Below, one piece after another: positions 50,287-61,929 of a stretch of 64,000 nt of DNA. Position 1 is the stretch's first letter. Each line of letters starts with the position of its first letter. Both the position numbers and the translations under genes were made by a program. Under the pieces are notes generated by a model. That model did no database searches. It was not told the origin of the DNA and saw only the letters and a list, made by a program, of their open reading frames with translations. Origin of the DNA: Unio delphinus (Eukaryota > Mollusca > Bivalvia > Unionida > Unionidae). The stretch lies in assembly GCA_029339505.1 (NCBI GenBank), contig JAQISU010000210.1, positions 13,992,001 to 14,056,000 of the forward strand, given 5' to 3'.

Positions 50287-51495
50287 TTTCGTAATGAGAG
50301 GATGTTTAATCTCAATTTTGGTCTCCGATGGTGGCATCAGTAAAGCAGCATCTTTTGTGAAACCTTGAAATCCAATTCTCCTGACAAATTTGATCAAAAT
50401 GCGTTTCATATGCTTGTGACGAAGTCGCTTCAAATATTTCATACTTTTATCATTGACTGACTGAATGATGGGGAAAAGTCACCATTCATGTAAAATGGAA
50501 TGACATGTGAGCGAATATGATTTCTGGCAAAAGTGATTCAATTTGTCTTCTCTATTTTTAATACACGTGTTTATTCATTTTTATAAATCTACAATAGCTA
50601 AATCAATTTACAAGGCTTTCTTTACTAGTATGTTTTTGTCAAAAATAGCAATTTTCTGTCCGCGCGTATCTTTACGAGGCTTTTCTAAGTTTTTTCCGTT
50701 TTAATAATGCCAGTTAATTTGGTAAGTTCATAATGAATGGGCAGCAGCCATTAAATTTAAAAACCCTCATTGCAATATGAGTTTTGTCTAAGGTTCCAGT
50801 CATTTTCAGCATAACGTTTCTGAAAAGATTTATCGGAAGATTGTCTTATTTTATCAAATGACGCTAGAATGTGCTACAATGGGATGGAACGGATGGAAGA
50901 AGGCAAAATTTCTGAAGAATCACACTGACCATACACTTACGAATCCAATATGTCAAGTGACTTTCTAATAAAGTAATGTTTATCACTGTACCAAATAGTA
51001 CATCTCAAATTGAAATATGATCAACGTGACTAAACAAAATGATAGTAGGATGGAAACTTAAAATTACAGTATGTGGCATTTTCTACATTGAAGACAGGAC
51101 CGCCACTGAATAATATAACTATCTTTGAACTGAAACGTGTCAGGAGTTATATAACGGAATCCAGATTGTGTCGCAATCTCGGTACAACCAATGCATACAT
51201 GCAAACATTACCAGCCCAAATACTAGTGAAACATAAAAAAACATGAAGACGGTTGATGGCTGTAGTAGTTGTAGTAGACGTTACACTTCATAATGATTTT
51301 CTATGAGTCAAGTCTATATTTATCACCCTCACAAAGATTAAAAGGCATGGCAAAATCGGTCCTTCTGGTATTGTATCTGGCAGACCGTCATCACATACAT
51401 ATACTAGAAAGAAATAGTGTATAGAAACTATCTTTTTCTTGTTTTATTTATTTTTGCTATTTTCTGTAGAGCGTGATATATCTATATCTATACCT

Positions 51496-51558
51496 AAGAG
51501 AGGGAGAGAGAGACAGAGATAGAGAGAAAGTTTCAGTGAGAGAGAGACAGACAGGGAG

Positions 51559-51619
<61 letters not shown>
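51496..51619. repeat. (GA)n microsatellite, unit 4
   Basis: The TA half of the compound seen in other units is absent here (CCTAAGAGAGGG directly). Confidence 0.95.
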
Positions 51620-51621
<2 letters not shown>

Positions 51622-52715
51622 TGTGTACATATTAGTTCATATTTTGAAGGTCTTGATATATTCGGTTGGGTATGCCAAAAATGGTAATTAACATCTTCTT
51701 TGTCTTTTGTTAACAACTAAACTTGGGCTATAATTTTGTGACCAATCAAAAGAATGTTAACATCTTCAGGCATTTTACAGATCATTTGCACCTTAAAACT
51801 TCCGATAATATGGACATATTGAAACATTCAATATTGGAATTTATTTGATAAACCACTGGAATTCAATTGGACCTTACATAGTTCCACTCTTGAAAGTACT
51901 TAATACCCTGTTTCCCGATTTTTATTAACAATACTATACATTGTCATGTTAATTGTCACGTGTGTCTTGTAGGGAAATAAATTATTTCTTAAATATGACA
52001 ACACATTTTTGTTTTCGCTCGTTTCTGATCAAACCTCGTTTAATTAAACATAATGGAACAAAAGAGTAGCTAGCTAATGATTTACGTTAATCTATAAACA
52101 GGACAATCTAATTACTGATAGCGGTAGATTCAAGTCCTGCATACGATAGCTTCCAAAACACACACTGCTGTAGACCTATTTCTATCATACGTGTTTTCCA
52201 TTCAGATACTATTTATAGTTGGCGATAATAGGGTATTTGTAGAAGTTATGGGAGTTAACTCTTCGATGTATGCAGTATTCAAATGACATAAACTTCCATT
52301 CTACGCTATTCATTTATAAAGCATTTATATATGATTCGCATGTCTTGTATGTTTGAGGTCCGGAGATAATGGGTTATCCTATCGACAATGCCCATGTCAC
52401 ATTTGACCTTATATTGTTTTTGCCAACCTACCAAGAAACTTCTACATAATCTTATCTGTAGAACCTGCGTCCATGTACGATGAAGCCAATGATATTGCTC
52501 ATGAAAATTGGATCCTTTGAAATATAAAACACTTTTCCTTTTTTCATCACCTTCATATACCAATGTCAATACTTATATATGGATATTGCATGGTAATATT
52601 GTATTCGTTTGCGATGTAAATTCAATAATTATTCTGAAGACAATCAAGGTAGTGAAATTAGGCAGTTCCCATTCTAATCACATATGCATACATCAGTTGC
52701 AAATTCATACTTATT

Positions 52716-54992
52716 AATAACACGTGCATATTGTAGGCATCCTCGCATCGGGAACTACAAAAACTGTTACGTGTTGAGCACGGCTTGGAAGTAAAAGGAA
52801 ATAATAATCGCTACAATTTAAACCTTTACAAATCAAAATGGGAAAATATACATTTTTAGTCAAACGAAATTCATTCTAACAAGCTAGAAACTATATAAAA
52901 ATAAAGACAAAATATATTTGTAATAATTGATATTCCAAAACCCCGTCAAAGTCGGAGTTAGTACAAAACAAATCATTGGAAACTAATGGCAAAAAACTGT
53001 GAAATGCAAGACAATTGTGTGTCTCGTGTACACCTGTGTTTAGTAGGGACGCCCACGTGTAATGTTTAAACGTATTTGTGTACTGTTGTACTGGTTTTCG
53101 CTTCAACTTTGTCGGAATACATGTTAAATTGTACCATTTTAATATAAAGACATTATTTGATAATCTACTCAAGAGAAATTAAAGCAAATATATAAATATT
53201 AAAAATATTGCAAAATTTGACAATAGTAATACCGTCTTGTTAGCCATATACCTATTCAAATGATTTCTACTCTCTTGCTAAAATCAGACCATGATATCAA
53301 TGTACCCGTTTGCCGCCATACTGATTTCGGACGAAGTAGATACCTTTACTTAGTAACCCGTAGCCATTGACGAAATATAGATAAATTAATGGGTTTTTTT
53401 GCACTTCCCTAGCCATGTAATATTTTGATAGTTTCAATTCGTTTTTGTCTATAAATTGTGTATCCTTTCAAGATTGGCTGTCGTCATGAGAGAAAATATT
53501 TTATACTGCTTTTTCAATCAATACATGCTTTCGTTTATACTTCGCGACAAAATGTAATTATATATATTTTAATTAAGGAAATGTATTACCCATGTAGTTA
53601 AATATTTTCGACCAGAGATTCTATTTTCAGCAGCATTATGTTTATGAAAATAATGTATTATTTTATGCTCTAAACTGTCATTCAAAATTACAATTTTTAA
53701 CTAAAACGGACCTTGAAGGAAACACATTTTTCTCATTTTCTCTTAAATTTATTGCCAATTATTACATCAAAATCAGAAAAGGTTAATACAATAACTAATA
53801 CATAATACATATGATACAACAAAACCAAATCAAACAAAATAAACCCAAAACAAACATTGATACATTGTTTTAAAACTTATGAACTATATATGGAACATAT
53901 CTGGATTATAAATGAACAATATCTCATCTACTAAGGAGAGAGACATTTGATGAGCTAAACAAAATATAAGAAATAGGCACTTTCCTAAATATATCCTCTA
54001 TAATTTACCTTAAAGTGTGAATAATAATACGTCATCGAAATTATTAAACGGGCTGAGCCTTGCAGTTCTCTTGTAGTTTTCATCTCAAACTATTCAGTGT
54101 ACAATGATATTCGTCTTTTCGGCTCATCTAAAGTTTCCGTCACAACTGCTAGGAAAAACTCATATCACAGACAAAAATAAATAACACACTGCAATGATTA
54201 CCAGTTGAAAAGAGGCAATTGTCACAATAATATTATGTTCAAAATAATAATTTTTGAAACACCGGATACCACGTCCGTGTTTTCGTGACTAACTATATGT
54301 CGTTAATCTCAGCAAATAGAAATGATATTATACAATTTTTATTAATTGGCTATGGAAAGAAAATACCTTACTTTAGAAGCTTTTTCTCAGACTTTCGGTC
54401 GAGTAATTAGGTCTGGTTTATAGTTTAGTTTAGAAACTTCAACGTATCAATATCAATATATAGCAAGAGATGCTAAACAAAATAATCTGATCTTGAAACA
54501 TTATAGCAAAATTCATCATTTTAATTTTACAATATAAGTTAGTTTGTGTAAGAGAACCATCAATTAATTCCATGTTGTTGTTGTTGTGTTTAACGTCTTT
54601 GTATACAGCACGCGATAGGCTATACATGGTGGCCTGTAGTAATGGTGGAGGAAGAAACCTAGAGAACCCCAGAAACGAACAACCGATCCACGAGAAGATA
54701 CAGGCAAGCTTTCTCACATACCTTCATTGGCCGGATCGAAGAATTGAACCTAATCAGACAGATGTAATGCCATTGATCTGTAAAAGAGACCTCTTTAGAC
54801 CACTCGGCCACTGAAAACGATATAATGTATTTGCAACTTCTCGTATATGGGGTAAAAAAAATTAGTAAAGAATTTACATACAGAATATGCGCAAGAAAAT
54901 CTACTTCTAGCAGCAAGTTGACATCTTGTATCGCGGACCATGAAAGTAATTGTGGGACAACTACTTGCTAGATTGAAAAGGTGTGCATTTCC

Positions 54993-55045
<53 letters not shown>
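52716..55045 (+). repeat. Macrosatellite unit 5, truncated at the right edge of the array
   Basis: It follows unit 4 closely through the 53,287 marker and SINE-A, and stops within the TA tract at 54,996-55,045, after which unrelated sequence begins. Confidence 0.88.
54574..54814 (-). repeat. SINE family A, unit 5
   Basis: Same head (CAGTGGCCGAGTGGTC), body and tail as in other units, with some B-box changes. Confidence 0.8.
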
Positions 55046-55048
<3 letters not shown>

Positions 55049-55059
55049 CAAAAATACTA

Positions 55060-55309
55060 CCTTTGGTCGACAGGCAAGCAACCTTTGGGCGACCCCTGTC
55101 GCCGAAAGGATATATCTTCTGTCGTCCAAAAGTCAAACAATATTTCGTACATTTTCCGTTAACTGAAAAGTGTATCAGTTTTTCGAAAATTATGAATGAG
55201 ATAGTAATAAGGTTAAACTGTGCTTTAAATTCATGTTAATATGAAAGGTTTCATAGATTTTTGCATTTTAAAGTTTTGATATATATTTGCGGTGCAACCT
55301 TTCGGCGAC
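55060..55309. repeat. Cluster of four CCTTT(C/G)G(G/T)CGAC motifs, two forming a hairpin
   Basis: Copies at 55,060-55,071, 55,082-55,093 and 55,298-55,309 on the plus strand, and 55,098-55,109 inverted. The second and inverted copies form a 12-bp stem with one mismatch and a four-base loop. They may be the end of a small foldback element; no target duplication was found. Confidence 0.6.
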
Positions 55310-55575
55310 ATTGTGTATACTTTGAATATCTCTGTTGATAGGATGTATGTTTACATTACTTAAGTATATTTTAAAACGATTTTTTATCGTCATCGTTCAT
55401 ATGTATCGTGGCGTTATCAAAAACAATGTTATAGTGATAACCCCACATATTAGCTAAGTTCAGACCCAATTCTAAGCTTTACTCTGTTGCTGAAGCATTC
55501 TAGTGTGATGCGCAACCAGCGCATGCTTATAGTCAGCTTCCGGAGACGCTTTGCTGATATTTCATATTGGAAACA

Positions 55576-55611
55576 ATGGCAGGTTTATCACTGAGCTATG
55601 GAAAGCGCATG
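55576..55611 (+). CDS. Candidate first coding exon of a host gene
   Basis: ATG after AAACA opens MAGLSLSYGKRM and is followed at once by a consensus donor (ATG|GTAAGT). The preceding 70 bp are GC-richer than the surroundings, as a 5' leader would be. The peptide is basic with no acidic residue, like the start of a mitochondrial presequence. Phase 0 at the donor matches the candidate exon at 61,894. The gene is not identified; the model rests on splice signals and reading frame only. Confidence 0.45.
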
Positions 55612-56010
55612 GTAAGTACTTTCCACGTAATGAAGAGATTCTCAAATATAGCAGCAATTGATATTGTAGGAAAGGCTTTCGCAAGCGTGGGAATGGTGGG
55701 GTGTCTCTTTAGTCTTGTTCCAATCACGGTCAATATCATCGTGTCTCCGGTTCCATTATCTATTAGAAACAAATACATGCTCATGATATCTCTTCTTAAA
55801 TACCCTAATATTTTCAGCAGATTTTACATGTAGTGGAATCTTGTTCCACAGAACTGTACCAGAGTATTGGAAGCTCTTTTTAAATTGCTCTCTTCTTGGT
55901 TTTGGTGCTTGGTTTCCTTGTGATATTGATCTCAACTGGTATTGTGTTGAAAAAAACCTGAATAAGTCTAGCAACAGGGGATGATTTATTCATGATTACA
56001 GAATATATAA
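55612..56010. other. Intron-like sequence, nothing recognised
   Basis: Short frames on both strands (for example 55,756-55,974 minus) lack recognisable domains. One on the minus strand (LRSISQGNQAPKPRREQF, then TVLWNKIPLHVKSA) has the flavour of the end of a non-LTR reverse transcriptase reading frame, so a small LINE 3' fragment is possible. Confidence 0.35.
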
Positions 56011-57745
56011 AAATGGAATGTTTTCTGCATAATTTGAGTGTGCAAATTTCAAAAATGAATCCATATTTATGATATGTTTTCAAATAACTTCACAGGAAGC
56101 ATTCAAACACATGTACCGTCCATCATTTTTGATATTGGTCTTCGGCAATTTTTGAAAATTCTTGACCTCATGTTATTTCAAGCTGAAATTTGCATCTTTC
56201 TTATGTATATTTTGCATAGAAATGTTTTGTGAACTTTCAGCTTTTAAGAATAAATTGACATTTTCTAAGTTCTAGGTAATTCAGAATCCCCCTCGTGCCT
56301 TTTTATCAACCCCCACAACATTTCTGCATGAATTATTATATTTTGAGTCCTATACAAATTGAAATTATATGTTGCTTTAAAATGGTATGTTTTCTGCATA
56401 ATTTGAGTGTGCAGATTTAAAAAATGAACCCATCTTTATGGTATCTTTTGAAATAAATTCACAGGAAGCATTAAAACACATGTACCACACACCATTTTTA
56501 ATATTGGTCTTTGGCACTTTTTGAAAGTTCTTGACATCATGTTAGTTGAAGCTGCAATTTGCATATTTCTTACAAATGTTTATATAGAAATGTTTTGTGA
56601 ACATTATGCTTTAAAAATAAATTGACTTTTTCTATGTTCTAGGTAATTCAGAAGCCACTCTGTGCCCTTTTATCCCCCCCCCCAACCATTTTTGCATGAA
56701 ATACTATATTTTTTTAGTCATACACAAGTTGAAATTATATGTTGCTTTTAAAATGGAATGTTTTCTGCTTAATTTGAGTGTGCAGATTTAAAAAATGAAC
56801 CCATCTTTCTGATATATTTTCAAATAAATTCACATGAAGCATTCAAACACATGTACTGTCCACCATTTTTAATATTGGTCTTTGGCAATTTTTGAAAATT
56901 CTTGACCTCATGTTATTTCAAGCTGAAATTTGCATATTTGTTACATATGTTTATATAGATACATTTTGTGAACATTCAGCTTTAAGAATAAATTGATTTT
57001 TTCTATGTTCTAGGTAATTCAGAAGCCCCTCTGTGCCCTTTTGTCCCCCCCCCCAACCATTTTTGCATGAAATACTATATTTTTGAGTCATACACAAGTT
57101 GAAATTATATGTTGCTTTTAAAATGGAATGTTTTCTGCTTAATTTGAGTGTGCAGATTTAAAAAATGAACCCATCTTTATGATATATTTTCAAATAAATT
57201 CACAGGAAGCATTCAAACACATGTACTGTCCACCATTTTTAATATTGGTCTTTGGCAATTTTTGAAAATTCTTGACCTCATGTTATTTCAAGCTGAAATT
57301 TGCATATTTGTTACATATGTTTATATAGATACATTTTGTGAACCTTCAGCTTTAAGAATAAATTGATTTTTTCTATGTTCTAGGTAATTCAGAAGCCCCT
57401 CTGTGCCCTTTTATCCCCCCCAACCATTTTTGCATGAAATACTATATTTTTGAGTCATAGACAAGTTGAAATTATATGTTGCTTTTAAAATGGAATGTTT
57501 TCTGCTTAATTTGAGTGTGCAGATTTAAAAAATGAACCCATCTTTATGATATATTTTCAAATAAATTCACAGGAAGCATTCAAACACATGTACTGTCCAC
57601 CATTTTTAATATTGGTCTTTGGCAATTTTTGAAATTTCTTGACCTCATGTTATTTCAAGCTGAAATTTGCATATTTGTTACATATGTTTATATAGATACA
57701 TTTTGTGAACTTTCAGCTTTAAGAATAAATTGACTTTTTCTATAT
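56011..57745 (+). repeat. 370-bp tandem satellite, five copies
   Basis: GGAATGTTTTCTGC(A/T)TAATTTG recurs with starts near 56,011, 56,381, 56,752, 57,121 and 57,489 (periods 368-371). Copies 3-5 are almost identical and copies 1-2 are more diverged, so the array grew towards the right. Each copy has a C-tract of 5-10 bases and a TTCTAGGTAATTCAG segment that resembles an acceptor site. Confidence 0.95.
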
Positions 57746-57879
57746 TGTCAACTTAGGATGGCGCAACAATAAATTTTAAACATTAAACTTCTTTCAAAAT
57801 GGGAAACTTGGATTAAGATGCTTAATTTTTTAAGGTTTACATTTGCATCTTTCAAATAATGTATTTATTTGTATCATTC

Positions 57880-58145
57880 TAAAAGATGCATAGTAAATCG
57901 GATTTTCTGGGTTACAGGTTCAAGAAGGTCATGGAGTGGGTCTACATGTTGACATTTAGAAATCACATTTTCATGTGCATTTCAAGTCTAAATGTGGGAT
58001 ATGTTTGTACACTTTATGAATATCACTGTCCTTGATTAAAGTATTATCGTTTTTTCTTGATACAAAATGGATTTTTGAACCAAAATAACACGTGACATAT
58101 CATTGCGCAGAATTACCTGACGCGCAGAATTGGCTGACATGGTGG
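57880..58145 (+). repeat. Diverged fragment of the macrosatellite unit outside the array
   Basis: The run GGTTACAGGTTCAAGAAGG ... AATCACATTTTCATGTGCA ... GTACACTTTATGAATATCA ... CATTGCGCAGAATTACC parallels 32,670-32,930 in unit 1 (and 42,815, 48,990) at roughly three quarters identity. It is the part of the unit that should come directly after the TA tract where unit 5 is cut off. Confidence 0.75.
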
Positions 58146-58474
58146 GTATATATGAATGGGTTGGCCTTGGAGCAGGCGGCTGGCTGCAGTAGCCACCACT
58201 ACACTGCTGCTGTACATCTGAAAGCATTGACTCCAGCTGCCTTCCGCACACGTTTGTTAATCAGTGACATATGCAACATACAGTTTAATCAAGTTTTTAA
58301 TATCTATATTTTTCCAACAAATACTACATATTATTTAAGAATATTGTTACGTATATCAGATTTAATTCATATTTATTTGAATTTAATTGTTTGTTTTAAC
58401 TTTTTTTATTATATTTAATGTTATTATAATGTAAATTTATTCACTGGAGATGATAATTTGTCCAGAAAACCGGT

Positions 58475-58600
58475 TGACCTTGATCAATCTTACATAAACA
58501 CCAGATGTTGACCTTGATCCTGACCTTGATTCAAGATTAGTAGCAGCCACTTGAATAAGTTCTGTTTTTATTTTAAAATGATTGCTTGTTGTCAAGGTCA
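58475..58600. promoter_or_regulatory. Cluster of four TGACCTTGA / TCAAGGTCA sites
   Basis: Perfect nine-base matches at 58,475-58,483, 58,509-58,517 and 58,521-58,529 (one strand) and 58,592-58,600 (other strand). TCAAGGTCA is the extended half site bound by ERR/SF-1-type orphan nuclear receptors. Binding is inferred from sequence only. Confidence 0.45.
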
Positions 58601-59370
58601 TGATGGGACTGTGTTTTTTAAAATTTTATTCTCGGAGTAAAATCATTGGTCTAATCAAGGCCATATTCTGTTTACGTGATTGTTTTTTATATGTAAACAC
58701 GATCATGTGACCCCCTTTTGATTTCGCAATTTGGGGAATTTTTAAACTGCGTCTTAGTATATGATATAACCTTTGTTTTAGAGAGAGATCTCTCAGTTTT
58801 CGGGCTTTTACGCTTGGTATTAAGTTTTTATTGTTGTAGCCAGATTTTTTAGTTATAATTTTCTTCAGATCGTTTGGATTTTAAAAGGATTAAATCTTTT
58901 TCCTGTAAATATTTTTGTGCTCAAACAGGATTCTTGAACAAAGACATTTAGTGAAGTTTTATTCGGATTTCCAACACCGGATTGTCATTATTTGTATTTC
59001 TACAAGGAACAGTAGATAATAAAAAAAAAAAAAACAATACAGACTACAGCATACGTCATCATCATCCAACTTGGATTCTTTGTCGGGATTCGAACTTGAA
59101 ATTATTAGAACATTTTATTACTAGGACTTTTGCCATTTAATTCGTTGATTATTCTTGAATTATTTTTAGATTATTCTTGGATTATTTTTGGATTTGATTC
59201 TTGAAACCGTAAGTTTTTAATTTTTTCATTTTTACAGAATATTTCCAGGGAAATAAATTATTTGTGAAATTTTACAAAGCTTGCTGTTTTCACTCTTTCT
59301 GTGTTACTGTTTATTATAGCCTAAACACTTAACATAAGACTATTCTGTATACTACTGATGCTAATAACGG
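58601..59370. other. Intronic or repeat sequence ending in an A-tract
   Basis: Contains GAGAGATCTCTC, a 14-base A-tract near 59,021 and several copies of TTATTCTTGGATTATTTTT-like sequence at 59,150-59,190. No gene seen. It may include an old retroelement end, but no terminal repeats were found. Confidence 0.4.
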
Positions 59371-59379
59371 ATGCGCATT

Positions 59380-60460
59380 ATAAACTATAGCGATTTTAAG
59401 GATGCTTTCATTGCTGCACACCCTGATCTGAAGGCAAATCTTGCACATAAACGTGCACAGGAGCAGTGGAACAATTGTAAACAAAATGAAGTCAAAAACT
59501 TGATTTGAGTTTGGCATGCGAGAGCAGCAGAAAGAAAAAGTCTGATGAGCATGTGCACCCGAGCTGCCTAAGGTAAATCTAAGCCAAGCATCAGATTTAA
59601 CTACTTCGACGCTAACCACGTCTGTCAGGAACTACCTTCAACTGTGTTGATAATAAATAGTGATGTTCAGTCAGAGGTGGAAGAGACATCTTCTGCTGAC
59701 GTAACAACGAGAGACTGATGCCGAGACGCAAACGACAGTATTAGCATGTCTAGTGAAGAAAAAAAAAAACAAAGCTCTACACCAGCACAAGACGCATCAA
59801 GCAGTGAGTTAGAATCTGTCAGCGCAAAAATGGCTAGTCTTCTACAGGTAAAAAAACACTGGACTGTGGACAGCTAATATGAAAACAAAGTCTGATGAAC
59901 TCTGCAGCAAAAAGGTGTAGCTTGAGAAAAAGTTAAAATGACTGGCAGCTGAATGAGCACGCAAACAGACCTCCAGGCTTGACTTCAAGAGAAAACTGAC
60001 TGAAGTTACTGAAGAACATCCAGTTATTGGCCAGCAATTCAAAAAGTTCTGTCAGCAGAAAGTAGGAAGGCACCGGTTAGAAGATGACCAACCAAACTTG
60101 CTAAAGACAATCGTACACATTCCTGAGGATACCCTTTGATTTCTACTGTTAGTCGGTGACTGCTGATCTTGAAAAGCGCGTTTGTAATCAGTGTGGCCTG
60201 TACTTTCCATCTCTGGCTGAGAAGCACAATCATGCCCATTTTCACAGGCAGCCTAAATTTGTTAGCGCTATTCTGTCAACTGCATCATCAACTTCTGCAA
60301 CTGAAAGCAGTGATGGTCTGCCAATTGTTCGCAACTTATTTGACTGGTTATAGTCTGCGTTTGTTAAAGTGGAGTAAGACATTGACAGTCTATCGAATTT
60401 AGTTTTCTGTGAGATGGCAACTTTTGTTCTATGTCCTGATTCAAGACTTTTTAGAGAAAG
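59380..60460 (+). pseudogene. Decayed gene of a transposon-like protein family with C-terminal C2H2 finger
   Basis: Coding-like pieces lie in order on the plus strand: an N-terminal part (FKDAFIAAHPDLKANLAHKR, EQWNNC) ending in TGA near 59,508; a charged, Ser-rich middle with several stops (59,640-59,980); KKFCQQKVGRHRLEDDQPNL (60,028-60,090); then, after a gap where most of the protein should be, a C2H2 finger (CNQCGLYF with the Cys-x2-Cys-x12-His-x3-His spacing, 60,180-60,245); and a tail (GLPIVRNLFDWL) with further stops. I recall similar large proteins from corals and molluscs that look transposon-derived, but I cannot name the family. Confidence 0.5.
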
Positions 60461-61893
60461 AACTTTCTGCTTGATTTTATTTTCTTTCTTTTGAGCTACA
60501 TGCTGTGATGAGATCAGTGAGCGTTGTATTTTGAGAGCACCAGCTATTACACTGCCAGACAAAAGAGTAGTGTATAATGCTAGATGAGGACATCCGCAGT
60601 CGGGGGGGAAGGGGGGTAAGCCACATGTGGACAAAAAGTGGACAAGGGGGGGATGGGGGGTAGGAAAACAGGTATTATCTGTGGACATGCTTGATGGACA
60701 ACCCCTTTGTGTCTTTGACATTTGAAATAAATATACATAACTTAGATTGTTTTATTTTTATTTACCGTCAAAGACAAATCTGTTTCAATATTAAATCATC
60801 TAATAACTTGGGAACATTGATCAGGAATGCTATACAAATATATGTACATTTTTTTAATATAACCTTTATTGTAATAATGTGTTTTGAAATATATATATTG
60901 TTGCTACAATGCAATTACACCATTGCTATCAGAAATTCCGGTTGAAATAACTGATGTGCATGCATGTGTCATGTTTGATAAACGTTTTATCAATGAAAAG
61001 TCAGGAAATGTTATTCTAGTAACCCGTGTTGACTGACTTCTCTCCATTTCATAAAATTTTTTCGGCATGTGCAAAAAATTGGCCAGCTCTAAATTTTCAT
61101 AATGATATTTTTCTGTTTAGTTTTAATCACTTGAATATTATGATGCTGTCACAAAATGAGCAGTATTCTCATTAACATTTTTAAAGTTGGACCATATTAT
61201 GCATACAGTGTTTGCGTTTCACCCAGGCCGTTCTATGATTGTGAATGCAATTCCATCCCATTTTATTTCCGGTGACAGACTGCTTTGTTTGCAACAGGCT
61301 GCTCTTTACCTTGTGCTAGACCTTATTTATTTTCATTACAAAGAGCCTCAAATAAAATTCTTTGTAAATATTGACCATATCTTCTCGTTTGTTTTTTTGT
61401 TATTGTAAGTGGCAATATACAGTGTGCAAAGTTCAATAAGGTCAGTGTTAATTAACAGCACATGGTGATGCATTTATCAGGTAATTTTGTTACTTTCTGC
61501 TGGTAACATTGTGCACTCAGCAGAGAACATGTTGGCACTCAGAGAAGTAGATGTGATTACAGAAGTATTAATTGTCCATGTAGCCATTCATCCAAGATAT
61601 TAAAAGTAACTGTCAGATCAATTCATTCTGGAAAGAGCTGTTTTGATAGTTGTCATTTGGTAATTAATGAAGTTTGTGTTTATTTAGTTTTTCCAAATAA
61701 GGATTAAGATTGTTTTCGATCTGGCCAAAAGATCCTGCCAGTTCCTGTCCTTTACACACATTGTAAGAGTGTTATAGTGGATTATTAAAGTGCTGAGATT
61801 GAGTGATTACTGTGCAAACTTAGTAATCCCAAATATATAGAAATAATATGTTATTAAAATGTTTCTCAGTAACTCAGTCATTTTCTTTTTCAG
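60461..61893. other. Intron-like sequence, nothing recognised
   Basis: Holds a G-rich patch at 60,602-60,660 with four runs of at least six G, otherwise AT-rich with no supportable gene or repeat. Confidence 0.5.
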
Positions 61894-61929
61894 TTACGAA
61901 GAAGTCTGCAGTGCAATCAAGTGGCTGTG
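61894..61929 (+). CDS. Candidate 36-nt second exon of the host gene
   Basis: Acceptor CATTTTCTTTTTCAG and donor GTATGT bound 12 codons (LRRSLQCNQVAV) in phase 0. It again has no acidic residue, continuing the presequence-like character of the first exon. Short, so support is modest. Confidence 0.4.

Larger units (their letters stand above)
46601..52715 (+). repeat. Macrosatellite unit 4 (about 6.1 kb, full length)
   Basis: Same marker order as unit 3: 47,170, SINE-A (48.46-48.70 kb), TA tract (48.88 kb), SINE-B (49.95-50.29 kb), 51,060 segment, GA tract (51.5 kb, here without the TA part), 51,655 and 52,360 markers. No protein-coding gene. Confidence 0.9.

Noticed and set aside
55756..55974. 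LINE reverse transcriptase fragment on the minus strand
   Set aside because: The peptide is suggestive but too short, without catalytic motifs; mentioned only as a possibility under 55,612-56,010.
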